Shown piece by piece: positions 51,623-62,881 of a stretch of DNA of 64,000 nucleotides (the stretch's first letter is position 1; each line of letters begins with the position of its first letter). The translations under genes were made by a program, and so were the position numbers. The stretch is from Nematopogon swammerdamellus (Eukaryota > Arthropoda > Insecta > Lepidoptera > Adelidae). A model generated the notes under the pieces. It was not told where the DNA came from and ran no database searches. It saw only the letters and a list, made by a program, of their open reading frames with translations. The stretch spans positions 18,259,395 to 18,323,394 of the forward strand of contig OX336345.1 of NCBI GenBank assembly GCA_946902875.1, given 5' to 3'.

Positions 51623-54536
51623 CTGATTGACTGACATGGCCAATGGACACATATTGTACGTGTGTTCAATAATAGCACGTACAGGTAGGTTGATGATGTA
51701 TGCAGTAAATACTATTACTTGGCTTACACTGTCTTGTGTGGGCATAAGCAACTATGTAATGCTGTTATAATGTCTGCAATAAGTTCTAACAGCAGATTAA
51801 TGGTGTTGGAAACATCTTCATCTATACATGATACTCTTTTTCAAGTTATCTTTCATTTTATATTAATCCAAAAAATTATTGCAAAAAATTAAATCAATAA
51901 AGACACATATTAAAAGTGTATCCTTCTAAGTTTCACTATCAAATCCGAAAACAATAAGATAAAACATATCATTGGCATGACATGATGAGACTTTCGACAC
52001 TCTGACTTTCCTTTACAGCATTTTGTTACTCGGTACATTTATCATCGGTAGGTACTCTACAACAAGGTGAGCGTCATAAGTTCACAAGAGTTCTTCACAC
52101 GACATAAATTTATACTTGTTGGTTTTCTATTGAACTCTTGTTAAATTGAAATTTATTATTATCAAGAAATTCTATCGGGCAGGTATATATATAATTACTA
52201 ATTAGAATATCGCAGGCATGGTGTATGTGGGTAGTTTGATATTTTTATTAGCTCTTGTTTCCCCTATTTCTTTCGTTACTACTACTACTCTCTCTCTTCT
52301 CTTTTTGTAACTTGTTATTTGTTTTTTTTTTATTTCTTATTCTTTTATGCATTGCTGCCACTTTATCTTCATGTGTAGGTAATCCGTGCCTAACGATGCT
52401 GGAGGCAGACTTAATTATTATTGTGTGTATCTTTCTGCCTTTTCTTTTCTGTTTGTTTCTGTTTGTTTTTAGCCCAATAAATAAAATAATATACAAATAA
52501 AAATATCATCTAACTATAACCTACTATTTCGTTTTTATGTTCCTCTGCTACAGCACGACCTAAGCACATCCTGTCTCTATGTGACAAACATCATAATTTT
52601 CCCCCCCGTCCTACAAGCTCCAATGCGCGGTCGTGTGGGTGAGAATTAGCGCCAGTATACCGAGCTTTACCTGTTGCACCAGCTGGACATTGACCCGACT
52701 GAACATATTGACATATTCCTATAGTTTCACACGTCCACTTCACTCTACCCGACCCCCAGCAAGCTTCTACCTACTCGTGTACGAGTCTGTGTGCGCGGCT
52801 CGCCGGCCGCCGCTACTGCCGTGGAGGATGAAATCTGATGAAGGATGGCATTTGCCATTCTAGCGACAATGACATTGGATGTTGACGTTTTTGATAATAA
52901 ACAGTACGGATCAACACTGGCGAATGTTGGTAATTTGTTGGTGATAGTCTAGAACAGACGAAAGGAAATATTGTCAATAATTTTGAATAAGAAGAAGAAA
53001 TATGCGGGACAGGAAAAGACACTCCCGTATCAATTTGAATGAATAATAATTAAAAATTAATTCTGAAAGTTGAGTCAGGAAAATGTTGTTCAGTTAGTAG
53101 AGAGGTTAGTAGGACAAGAGATTAACACAATGACCCGTTTACGTAGAAACAACTCAACAAATTAAAGTAAATTTATGCACACGCAAAGGACGTGTCCAAA
53201 GAAATATACGTTTCACGTCATTCTAACTACTGGGTATGAAAGCTTTACCGTAGATAGGTACTGCCATTGTTGTTTGCGTAATATTTTTTTTTCCTGACCA
53301 CGCAAACTTGATTTGTCGTGTTCGAGTGGTTGACTGCTAGCTTTAATAAGAATTCTGACGTCGTTTATTTGATCACACAGGACGAGAAAATGGCCCTTGC
53401 AAAGACCAACTGAGAAAGTTTAATATGAAGACATCGGAACGTATTTTCTTTTAGAGTTTTCGTGTGTTCGAAAATAAAATTCAAGGTTTATAATTAATAA
53501 TATTAAATACACTTTCTGCTGTAGATAGTGATATGATAATATATGAAAGCATATCAAAAGAATTAAAAGTTGTGGGATGAATGAAAGTTATAGGTTATTT
53601 TTATTTCATTTAAAATTAATTTTACAAGCTTTAAAGTTATTATAGGTTAAGTATTAGAAATTTGAATATTGAATCCTTGAAATTTTGCAGCGAAAGCAAA
53701 GTGGCTATTACATGCGACAACCTCGATACATTTTCACAGAAAATCATCAAATAAATAAACATGCAACTATGTAATGCCGGTAAGTCCTAGCGCAAAATAA
53801 AGTAACACTTTACTGCGATTTCAAATATTGTGGGCGTATCAACCTAACCTAGACATTCACTACGCATATTTTAAAATCGACCTATGCAAATGGGAACGCC
53901 CACGCTTCGCACATATTAGTATTTCGCGATTATCTCATTAGCCAGTGTTACCAGCTCGCGACTTTCTTCAACATTGTGTGGTCTTTTAAGACGAAACACT
54001 GAAGCAATGATTGCTTTGTAATAAGTGCTAATGTTAGTTACAAAATATCTAAGCAATAGAAACACGTGTACTGTTATCGTCTACTTGCGGAATTTCAAAG
54101 GAATACGAATTTTATTGCTAATCTATTCGCACTTATAATGACAATCTATGATGAAATTCTTCGATAATCGATTACGAAATGTGCAAACACAAAGAGCATA
54201 CTTATGCAAAATTTGTGAACAAGACATTTCAGGAATAGTGACAAATTATTAATCTATTAGAAATGCGTATTTACGAGTACGTAGTTTGACAATTGCTTTA
54301 CTTGAATAAGTAATCTTGAATATCTCAAGAAAGCAATGAATCGAAAAGGGTGTACAATTTGTACAACGGTGTCAGACTGGATAACGACATTGCAGAAGTA
54401 CATACTGATCTAGATGAACTTACAAATTATGAACAAATTATGGCAAACATATGAAAGTAAAGTTAGACTCAAAACGCAGTGAGAGAAAGAAATCTTCAAC
54501 GAGATGTTTTATGTAATTCAGTTTTGGTGACAACTT
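51623..54536. other. No gene recognised
   Basis: 52,246-52,500 is a T-rich stretch ending AGCCCAATAAATAAAATAAT, possibly a retroelement 3' UTR. 52,600-52,830 is GC-richer, with a possible 48-nt minus exon (EYVNMFSRVNVQLVQQ, donor GTAAAG) that cannot be supported. 53,870-53,900 has ATGCAAAT, an octamer-type site, in a GGGCGT/ACGCCC-flanked patch. Confidence 0.3.
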
Positions 54537-54640
54537 TGGGCACAATCATGCTCTGACCAGCAAATATCACCTGCGAGAAGGTGCAATATCGGAGATTTAA
54601 CTTTAGATTGCTTGATAATGCTGGCATACCGGAATAGAGG
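54537..54640 (-). mobile_element. Decayed SINE-B 3' fragment
   Basis: CATGCTCTGACCAGCAAATA, TCACCTGCGAGAAGGTGCAA, TATCGGAGA: reverse of CTCCGATATGGCACC...GCAGGTGATATTGG...GGTCGGAGCATG. SINE-A follows three bases later. Confidence 0.55.
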
Positions 54641-54643
54641 AGA

Positions 54644-55060
54644 TCAGCTTCAGTAGCTCAGTGGTGTGGTCGGTCGACTGTTGTTAAGCAACCCTGAGTG
54701 CGGTCAGTACTTGGATGGGTGACCGCTCGACCGTTGGAGGCTGACCGTGGTTCGGATTCCAAGTAAAACTGTAGGTCCCTTCCTTCCTTACCTTACTAGG
54801 TGATAGGGTTTATCCCAACCGAGTTGGTACCACCGCACTGAATGAAACTTCGGTCGAAACGGCTATGTAAATAGTTCGTGTTTTTCACAACGACGCGACG
54901 TATCAAAATCTCTTTGGTTTTTCATCTAGTGCAGTGCAGCCGACATGAAATGAAGGGAAGCACTGATATGGCACTTAGTTCACCCGGTGTTATGGACTGA
55001 CATCACGAATGTTGTAGGTGATGTAGCCAACCGTGTCAATATACATAAAAAAAAACAAAA
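54644..55060 (+). mobile_element. SINE-A, full length with small insertion
   Basis: TCAGCTTCAGTAGCTCAGTG, GTTAAGCAACCCTGAGTGCG, AGTACTTGGATGGGTGACCG (close to 5S rRNA), GGTTCGGATTCCAAG, then body. About 40 extra bases (CACAACGACGCGACGTATCA and on) sit in TTCGTGTTTTTCACAA...TTTTTCATCTAGTGCAG. It shares GACATGAAATGAAGGGAAGC with the 9.6-kb copy. A-rich tail to 55,065. Confidence 0.9.
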
Positions 55061-55369
55061 AAAAAGATCACAACCAAGGTAGCTTCGGCCATATAGCGCG
55101 GTTGTACCGAGACAGTCGGCTACAATTTTAGCCTAACCTACAAGATGGTCTAACTGGATGAGAGGAGTTTAAAGATGTCAGTCGAGGAAGGCAGGCAGAA
55201 AATAATGTGAAAGTAAAGGAAGAGATAATACACCCAGAAGCAATTTAAAGCGCAAAGATCACATGGCAGAGCCAACCCAGGTCGACGGATGGCCAGGAAC
55301 AGCGGTTGAAGAGGAGGCAGTTGAAGTGTATGAAAAAGGAGAAAAAAATTTCAAATGAAGTTTACTCAC

Positions 55370-55493
55370 GTTGATCGCCCTCGGAGGAGCTTGCCATGAC
55401 AGTGCCGTTGATTATGTTGACGTAGTGGTGAGAGCACCGATTGTAGAGGCGCACTGACCGCACCATTGACGGCACCGCGCCACAGATCACCAC
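55370..55493 (-). CDS. FGF gene, exon with first beta strands
   Basis: 124-nt exon with acceptor GGTTTCGGCAG and donor GTGAGT (55,369-55,364). In phase 0 it reads VVICGAVPSMVRSVRLYNRC, then SHHYVNIINGTVMASSSEGDQ and one extra base. That base plus the first two bases of the 25.9-kb exon gives a proline codon. The segment from RLYNRC to SSEGD matches the start of the FGF core (R-x-L-Y-x-R-x-x-x-x-H-V-x-I...x-G-T-V-x-A-x-x-E-D-G). The hydrophobic start VVICGAV is probably the end of a signal peptide. An in-frame TGA lies just upstream of the acceptor, so the exon cannot extend further. A LINE fragment begins about 65 bp upstream and a SINE-A ends about 300 bp downstream. Confidence 0.88.
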
Positions 55494-55559
55494 CTGCCGA
55501 AACCGTCAAATTTAAATAGAACGAATGGGAATATAAACCACACATTACAACTAATGAGT

Positions 55560-55655
55560 GAATGGATGAGCGGAATACCGCGTGTGGTGGCGTGCCTTGG
55601 GAGAGGCCTATGTCCAGCAGTGGACCGATACAGGCTGATGATGATGATGATGATT
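55560..55655 (+). mobile_element. LINE C-terminus plus (GAT)n tail
   Basis: VWWRALGEAYVQQWTDTG then stop and GATGATGATGATGATGAT. Shortest of the GEAYVQQW-type ends. It lies 66 bp upstream of the FGF exon at 55,493, on the opposite strand. Confidence 0.7.
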
Positions 55656-55659
55656 ACAA

Positions 55660-58034
55660 CTAAATACATATAAATTACTTAAGATAAGATAATTGTTTAT
55701 TTAGCATATGTTCTTAACTTAAATGTTATATTAGTACAGTTAATTAAATAAAAAAAAAATCAGCAGTGTGAAATATTAATAGGGTAGAAATAGAAAATAA
55801 GAAAAAAAATGTTTTAATTAGGTACTTAATTTTACGTAGAGGGCGCAAAATTATCTGCATTATAGTGAGTAGTTACTGTTAACAATGACAGTGAACTGAA
55901 TAGGAGTACTGCACCAAATGAGCTTGTAAATATTTCTTAATTAATTAATTTTTATTTGAAAGATAAAAATGTCTTCTATACCCCTTCCAATGTTGAACAG
56001 ACACACATAAGCGATCCTACGTTCTATGAGTAGTGACAAGATAAAACGCAGACAAATAAATTGATCAACTGATTTAAATAAAAAAAGTTTGAATAAATTA
56101 AAACTAAAGGCACGTCCTTGACCCGAAACATCCAAGCCTACGAACAAACCAGAAATGTTTTAATATTTGAAATGTATATTGTGTGTACCTCCATACATAA
56201 TTTTAAATAAGCCGTATATCATTTTATAACCTGTAATTAATAGACACAGTAATCATATATTCTTAATAACATATTATAGTGTTAATATGATTTATTATTA
56301 TTTTTGCAAAAATATTTACACCTTGAAGGGTCCCAACTTTTAAACGTGTATAATATGTTACACCTTGGTATATGTAAGATAATATATATATATAAGATAA
56401 TAATAATTTATATACGATTAAGTAAAGAATAATAAAAAAGCCTTTGTGCTTCATATAAATATGCTAATTCCTATAAAATGTTTAGGAGCAATAAAGTATT
56501 TTCTATCTATCTATAATTCGCTGGTCCTAATTCAGACAGGAATACGATTGAATGAGATGACATCACGGGTGTAGTCAAGTATAGATATGTAGTCAAACCA
56601 GTCAGGTTCCTTAAACAATATAAATTCCTAATGTGTCTTCTAAACATTTTTTTCCGCCAACGAAGACTCTCTGAGTGGCCTTTTGAACATTCGAATCGTG
56701 AGAGAAATGCCAACTTTCTCCTCTAAATCTATAATGAACAGTGCCATATCTCCCTTGGCCACCTTTATCTCATTACCGACTGATTACGATCGAATCCCCA
56801 TCTCGGGACCTGTGCAACCTCCTGGATCGCGGAGGTCGCCGGTCTCATTTAGCTTCTTCGCCTTTACAGTATTGTGCGCCTTTTAACTGCGAGTCGTTTC
56901 CACAATCCGCGACACCGCTATAAGGAAACAATCGATGCTTTTAATAGGTCAACCTAGGTGCAATTCATCAAACACATGTCTAAACATTGCGGAAATGACA
57001 AAGAAATTTACTCGTTATGTCGAGGGAAAATTATTGCTTTTACCTAAATTTAGTTTGTGGCGTAAGGTCTTTATTGAAATTTGCATGCGGTGTCACATTC
57101 AGATGAGAAAGCACATTCGCTACCACAGGGCTGTGGTCTGGCTTGGGGACTCACTACCTGATATTGTATTTCGCGTAATTTCAATGTATGTAAGTCATAT
57201 TAAATTGGTTCATATTTAATTGAAAATTTTATGTTTAGTATTTAATTTATACTAAAAGAGCTCTAGAAGGTTTCTTGTCAGATTATTCCTTATATATTGT
57301 ATTGCTGGACGAAACAAAAATTACGATGAGCCATAATCTGAATACTGAATACGCATTAATGAAATATTGATAACGTTCTGTGTTCTTTATGGCGAAATAC
57401 ATATCTGAATCTGAATCTGAATCAGGAATGTGATTAAGTTTAAAGGTTACGCAATTTCGAATACAAATTTATAGTTATTTAGAATTTGACTAACACCGTA
57501 TATATGATTTTTTGTTTACATTTGTATGATCGTTTTCCATTGCATTCTTTGTTTGGAGTGTTTATGTAATTCACGGGAATTTAAGATTTTGTTCAACGTC
57601 GTCATTAAAAATTGTTAAAAGTTGATGATAAAATTTTGAAAAATATAATATTGTTTCTGTTTATTTTTAAAATTACATAACGCTTGCGGCACGAGAACCC
57701 TGCATTGACGTATATTTATGTTGACTTATTTCAGAACAGAGATAAAAATCTTAAAAGATTATATAGTAGCGATAGATAACTTTGTTTGTTTGCTATCATA
57801 AGATAGGCTACAGAAACATTTAGGCAATTTTTTCTTTGTTGATGGGAAACAAATGTAGGGAACGACTATGAATAACAAAGGAGTGTAATTAAATGTTGAT
57901 AATTTTTGTTGTCGGAAAAAGTTTTGGTTCACTAGGCCCCTTGGAAAACTATCGTGATGGTAAATAGGCTATATAAAGTCAATCTGATCAACCGTTTTCG
58001 ATTTTAACCTTTACAGACAGACACATATTGGATA
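55660..58034. other. FGF intron, no gene seen
   Basis: 56,440-56,515 carries a LINE-type tail (AGGAGCAATAAAGTATTTTC, (TATC)n). 56,540-56,610 weakly resembles the SINE body at 40.3 kb. 57,380-57,425 ends in (TCTGAA)n. The plus ORFs at 56.7-57.2 kb show no motif. Confidence 0.4.
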
Positions 58035-58359
58035 CTAGCTTTTGCCCGCGGCTTCGATCGCGTGAAATTCGTATTTAAAAAGAAGTAAGTAAGCCCGCTA
58101 CCGTACCTTTATTTCGGCGCGCGCAACAATTCCGTTTGCATGATTTTATTTAGCCTATCCTGTGTCCTGTATAATCAAATGTGCATGTATTAAGTTTCAT
58201 CGAATTCGGAAGATCGGTTTAAGAGTTATGGAGGAACATACATGCAATACAGAAAAGATTTCTAAAAATCGTCAATTTAGTTTTAGTATCATACATAGAG
58301 TCCACAAACTAAGTATATCATAAAACAAAGTAACTTACTCCATGACCATCCCTTACAGA
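58035..58359 (-). mobile_element. Helitron-like non-autonomous element, copy 3
   Basis: Minus orientation: 5' TCTGTAAGGGATGGTCATGG at 58,359, 3' GCGGGCAAAAGCTAG at 58,035, inserted between A and T. Same internal blocks as copies 1 and 2. Confidence 0.7.
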
Positions 58360-58691
58360 TTTATTATTAGTATTGATATGAATGACACTGTCTACCACTG
58401 CAGTGAACAATGTTTGGGCGCGTCGTGAACTTCGCGATAGGAGGGTCAGCGTTCGCCCCCGCGACATTGAAACGGATCATCTGGTCTGGGCTGCTATAAC
58501 CGAATTGACACTACGCCGATTAAGAATATTCACGAATTGCGAATGAATGCATGAACTGGCCAAAATTATATGAGCACACGTAAACGCTACAGAACTGAGC
58601 GCGGAGGGGTTTTCCTTTTAACATCTGAAATGAAACATAATCAAACATAGAAGACAAACGTAATAATATATAAACGACATAAAATAATTCG

Positions 58692-58905
58692 TACCATACT
58701 AGGTGGTAATAAGGGTAGGGTTTAATCCGCCCGGGTTGGTACCACCGTACTGAATGAAGGGTCGGTTGAAACGGCTAAGTTCATGTTTTTCGTCCTGTTC
58801 AGTGTAGCGGTCACGACCAAAGGGAAGCACTGACATGGTACCTAGTTCACCAAGGTATTATGTAGTCAGGCATGTCATTTTCAATTTTAAAAAAACAATG
58901 TTACG
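58692..58905 (+). mobile_element. SINE-A 3' fragment
   Basis: CCATACTAGGTGGTAATAAG, GCCCGGGTTGGTACCACCGT, TGAATGAAGGGTCGGTTGAA, GACCAAAGGGAAGCACTGAC, GGTACCTAGTTCACCAAGGT. Head missing, 3' end deleted (GTATTATGTAGTCAGGC). Confidence 0.75.
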
Positions 58906-59840
58906 AATATTTCATTGGCACAAAGGCACATTCAGAACGGGTCGTCACAATGATTGTTTTGTCGCCCAAAATCACGCGATTTATTTAAAGGAATAATCAT
59001 TATCATCTATCTCCACAATGGAAATAAGAGGACATTTATTGAAATTAGTAAAATACTAGTATTATTTACGTGATAAACTGCATTGAAATACTGATATAAT
59101 ATATTTTAGCGGACGCAAATGTGCGTCTTATCTCTACACTATATCTGATTTACAAGTATTTTAAATGATTTAATTCTTTCGCCAGCAATACGTGGGCCAC
59201 GTATAGAGATAGGTACCTATCGAGTTTCTTACCGAAAGTCTAATTTAAATAATTTGTCAATTTAATTTGAATACGTCGTCTCGACGGAACAGGGAACATC
59301 TTAATTTGAGAAAGATTGCGGCAATAAATCAAAGCAAATAATCATATTAATAATTTATTATATTCTAATTAGTATTCTGAAAGTGTGCGGGCCGGCGAGC
59401 CGCAGTTTGAGAATATAATGAGCCCCCAAAAATTGTGATAGATTTTTATTGTTTTTGGTTTAAAATATTCGATCGATACCATCAATTCATCCTCATCATT
59501 AATTTATTGTCATACGCACAGACAAGAGATCTGTCGCCATACGAGATTACGTAATGTAATGACTGTTCTGGCTAGCTTCACTAGATGGGATTAATAAATT
59601 TAAAAAATTGTTTTTTTTTTATGACCAGTGTATTTCATTTATTTAGAATAACAAAATGAACAATTAAAATTTACAGAAAATTAATAAAAAATTAAACTAA
59701 CTAAATTAATCGCTAACATAATGATAATAATTTTAAAAAAAATCCATTAGTATATAATCGATTTAAACTAAACGAAATTAAATATAAAATTATGAATAAA
59801 ATTATATCATTCTAAAGGTATTTCGTAAACCAAGCTTATA
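58906..59840. other. FGF intron, no gene seen
   Basis: AT-rich. GTGCGGGCCGGCGAGCCGCA near 59,385 is an isolated GC-rich word. Confidence 0.4.
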
Positions 59841-60321
59841 CAGGGTGTTTCAGGGTAGGGTTTCGTAACTTCAGAGCTCGAAAGGGGTCCATATTTGAAG
59901 ACGAAAAGCTCTGAAACTTTTTCCCAGATTCAGTCATTTTATAGTACTTTTTGGTGAAAATCGTTTAATCGGTCTTTCGTGGACGGTTAACGTCCGCCTT
60001 TATTAAATAAAACTAAAATTACTAACTTACATACTTATATCTAGTAGAATTGAACTGCATGTAGGTAAATTCCAAAAACTTTAATTTGAATGACATCAAA
60101 AGGAAAAGGGGACTGGACTAGGTCATTGCACTCCCTAGACTGTTGTCAAATCTCCTGTCAAATTTTTATAAAAATTCATTGTCCATCGAGTTTTTTAAAA
60201 ATTTTCAATTTTTGTATGAACAAAAATATAGTATTTCGATTTGAGTGATAAGGATTTTTTTCTTCTAATAATGAGTCATTTCTATTCCTGAAGTTTTCTC
60301 AAGCCTATCCTGAAACACCCT
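59841..60321. mobile_element. TIR element, about 480 bp
   Basis: CAGGGTGTTTCAGGGTAGGG at the left faces CCTATCCTGAAACACCCT at the right, with TA/ATA on both sides. Interior: GGACGGTTAACGTCC palindrome and AT-rich sequence, no transposase. Likely a non-autonomous DNA transposon with a TA-type target. Confidence 0.75.
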
Positions 60322-61197
60322 ATAGGTATAGTCCCAACATTTCAAGTCCTTGAAGTATTTACACTGTACAGTAAGTTCGCCTTCTGTATAGCAAAACAAA
60401 TTATATACACATTTATCACTTACACTTTCACTTATTAAAAAAAAAATTTACATGTTTAAATATTAAAGTAATGTTTTAATATTTAAACAATTCCTAACGT
60501 TAGATATTATTCAAAGTAAATATGAAACTCCCACCAGCGATGGAGGCGTCGCGTGTGATAACACGCGGCGCGTCACAGATAGTGCGGCCTTTAATTTGTT
60601 TTACAATAAGGAAGGAAAATCATAAATACAGAAGTTCCAGTACAAATATTTGCCGGTTCCGTTTTATCTAGAGCGTGTTGTGTAACGCAAACTATCTGCA
60701 TTTTATAACCCAAGATAAAGGTCGATAAGACATTTTGAATGTTCCTTGAGCCCTTACGTACGAATCTCCTTGGCCTAAAAGAGTTATTAAATGTAAAATA
60801 TGTGACTAGTCGTTTCCGCGGCTACACATTCCGGTCAAATCCTTAGATTTGCCAAAAGACGTCAGTGAGGACCCGTTTTGAATTGACTGTGTAGTTCTCG
60901 ACTTAAAATAGCGACCATAGAATCGATGAGACGACGCGCGACGGCAAAGCGGATCGGTCGGTGGGTGTGCCTTTAAAATGTTTTCCCTTTATGATAACAA
61001 CTAACTGTAGCACTGGTTTAGGAGAGGATACTTAATTTATTATACCTAAGCAGGTAGATGAAATCTGATATTGAAAGAAATTAAGACAGATGTTTTTATT
61101 TTCATTTCATACAGATTGTTTTTATGTTATTGCTCGCATTTTCCTAAAAATATACGAGTATGTATAAAATGTTATGTGTTAGTTGGCTTCGCAATGA
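60322..61197. other. FGF intron, no gene seen
   Basis: CGCGTGTGATAACACGCG hairpin near 60,549. A GC-richer patch at 60,840-60,980 has no open frame. Confidence 0.4.
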
Positions 61198-61268
61198 AAA
61201 ATTTCCTGACAGGTGCATTCCAAACGCCCCCCTGGAAGGACCCGAGGCTGTACTTGGGGGGAAATATA
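61198..61268 (-). mobile_element. Jockey-type LINE short fragment
   Basis: The complement reads YIFPPKYSLGSFQGGVWNA, matching IFPPKYSLGSFKRGV of the 13.8-kb copy. Only about 70 bp remain. Confidence 0.7.
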
Positions 61269-62149
61269 TAACTTTTAAATTTTGCAGAACTATATATTAT
61301 ATTATTGCATACAAAATTATAATGCTTCAAAATTATAAAATGAATTTTAAGTCCAAGGCCCATACATCTAAACTTTACCTTGCCTAATTAATGTTATGTT
61401 CAAAAATTTTATTGAACAAAAAACATTGCCAACAACAATTTCAATTTCAAATAAATCACAACTCTCAAATATTACTTTAACGTTCTTGTATTGCTAATTT
61501 CCACAAGCAAAAAGCGACCCTAAAGACACATCCGGAAGAGGTTGGTACTTAGAAAATATAATCAGTGAAAATTACAGAGCGGTGAATCCGCAGGGTTCTG
61601 TAGACATATCTTAACGAAATTCAGATAGAACCTTATCAAAATTTCGTGCGTTACCTGCACTCAACTTCCATAGAGCGCTTAGTATAATAGTAAATTTGAC
61701 TAGGTTCCATACGGACGTCTCTTTAGTATTAAATTATTTCATACATGTTTGCTTAAACTGTTCAGGATCGTCAATTCCCTATCATTATATGGCTTGCTTA
61801 TTTACTTAGTTAAGAGGATTGGAAAATTGAACCGCTTTTTGCGTAGGTAATATCTCAATAAGCGGCCTAAGTAATCAACCTTACTCACTAGGTGAAATAT
61901 ACATGAACGAACTTTTAAATAAATTAGTTTCCTAATGAATCATCAATTCAATACACATATAAAAGGCAAATCAGAGTCCCACACAAAAACATTAATTGCT
62001 AACTAAATTTCTAAGACGATTTCCAAAATTATTAAACATAAACAATCCCTATCAAGAGTAAGAACAAATATTAGAGATTTATTGCGTGTTAGTAATTGCA
62101 TATGGGAAATAAATCAATACTCATTTCATTATTTCGATTACTTAGTAGA
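61269..62149. other. FGF intron, no gene seen
   Basis: AT-rich without supported features. Confidence 0.45.
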
Positions 62150-62365
62150 TACATACATACATACATATCACACGCTTTATCCCGACAATCAGGGTAAGCA
62201 GAGCAATCAGTGTTGTGCTATAAGGACTTTGGTAAATTACCGCACAACACCGACCACCACGTTTAGCACAGTATACGGACAAGACAACTATCAAGTAGCA
62301 AGTAAGGCACGAAGAACACACCTGCTGCATGACTAGACTAGGTGGAAGGACCGCGCGAAGGACTT
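62150..62365 (+). repeat. Repeat P, 5' part
   Basis: (ACAT)4, CACACGCTTTATCCCGACAA, CAGTGTTGTGCTATAAGGAC, TTACCGCACAACACCGACCA, GCAAGTAAGGCACGAAGAAC, GGTGGAAGGACCGCGCG. Confidence 0.75.
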
Positions 62366-62616
62366 AGTAGATCTTCCAAATAATAAATTATATACTTTCT
62401 TCTTACTGTTGATAGAGATTCTTAAAAAAAATCTTGTATTTTTTTTGTTATTTTGATAGTTTTTGTTTTATTTTTTTTCTCAATATCACGGTATTTAATA
62501 ATCTGTTTAATTAATTTGTTATTATGTTATCTATAATCTAGGCATATTCATGTAATTATTGTTTCAATATTTATCTAGTTTCTTAAAAATATGCAGAATA
62601 AAATACATACAGTCAG
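62366..62616. other. T-rich, no gene seen
   Basis: Low-complexity T-rich sequence. Confidence 0.4.
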
Positions 62617-62843
62617 CGAGTACGTTCGTGGCCTCCGGCAGGAATGAGAGAATGGAATGTATAGTGTTGTGAATCAATCTCTGAAAGTAACGACGTTTAC
62701 GAAACCTCTTTTTTATTTATTTATGACATTAAATTATTTATCTAATAAGGTTTTATTGCGTGGTTTAAGTACTAACAAAAAACAGGGATAATAGTTTAAA
62801 GATCTATCGGCCTCCGCCCGCGGAGGCCACGAACGTGCGCGCT
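62617..62843. mobile_element. TIR MITE next to signal-peptide exon
   Basis: CAGCGAGTACGTTCGTGGCC, TCCGG faces CCGCGGAGGCCACGAACGTG, CGCGCT, about 22-bp TIRs. ACAGT just outside both ends may be a target duplication. It ends 38 bp from the donor of the proposed exon at 62,882. Confidence 0.7.
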
Positions 62844-62881
62844 AACAGTAGACGTATAGAGGCAAAAATGTGTATACATAC

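Noticed and set aside
52255..52500. 81-aa hydrophobic plus ORF as membrane protein
   Set aside because: T-rich low-complexity retroelement 3' UTR-like sequence with AATAAA.
52696..52743. 48-nt minus exon EYVNMFSRVNVQLVQQ
   Set aside because: Short, phase 0 to 0, no homology and no partner exon; downstream of the 55-kb FGF exon, where the phase does not fit.
54680..54740. 5S rRNA gene
   Set aside because: Only the 3' half of 5S is represented, fused to tRNA-like boxes in a dispersed SINE.
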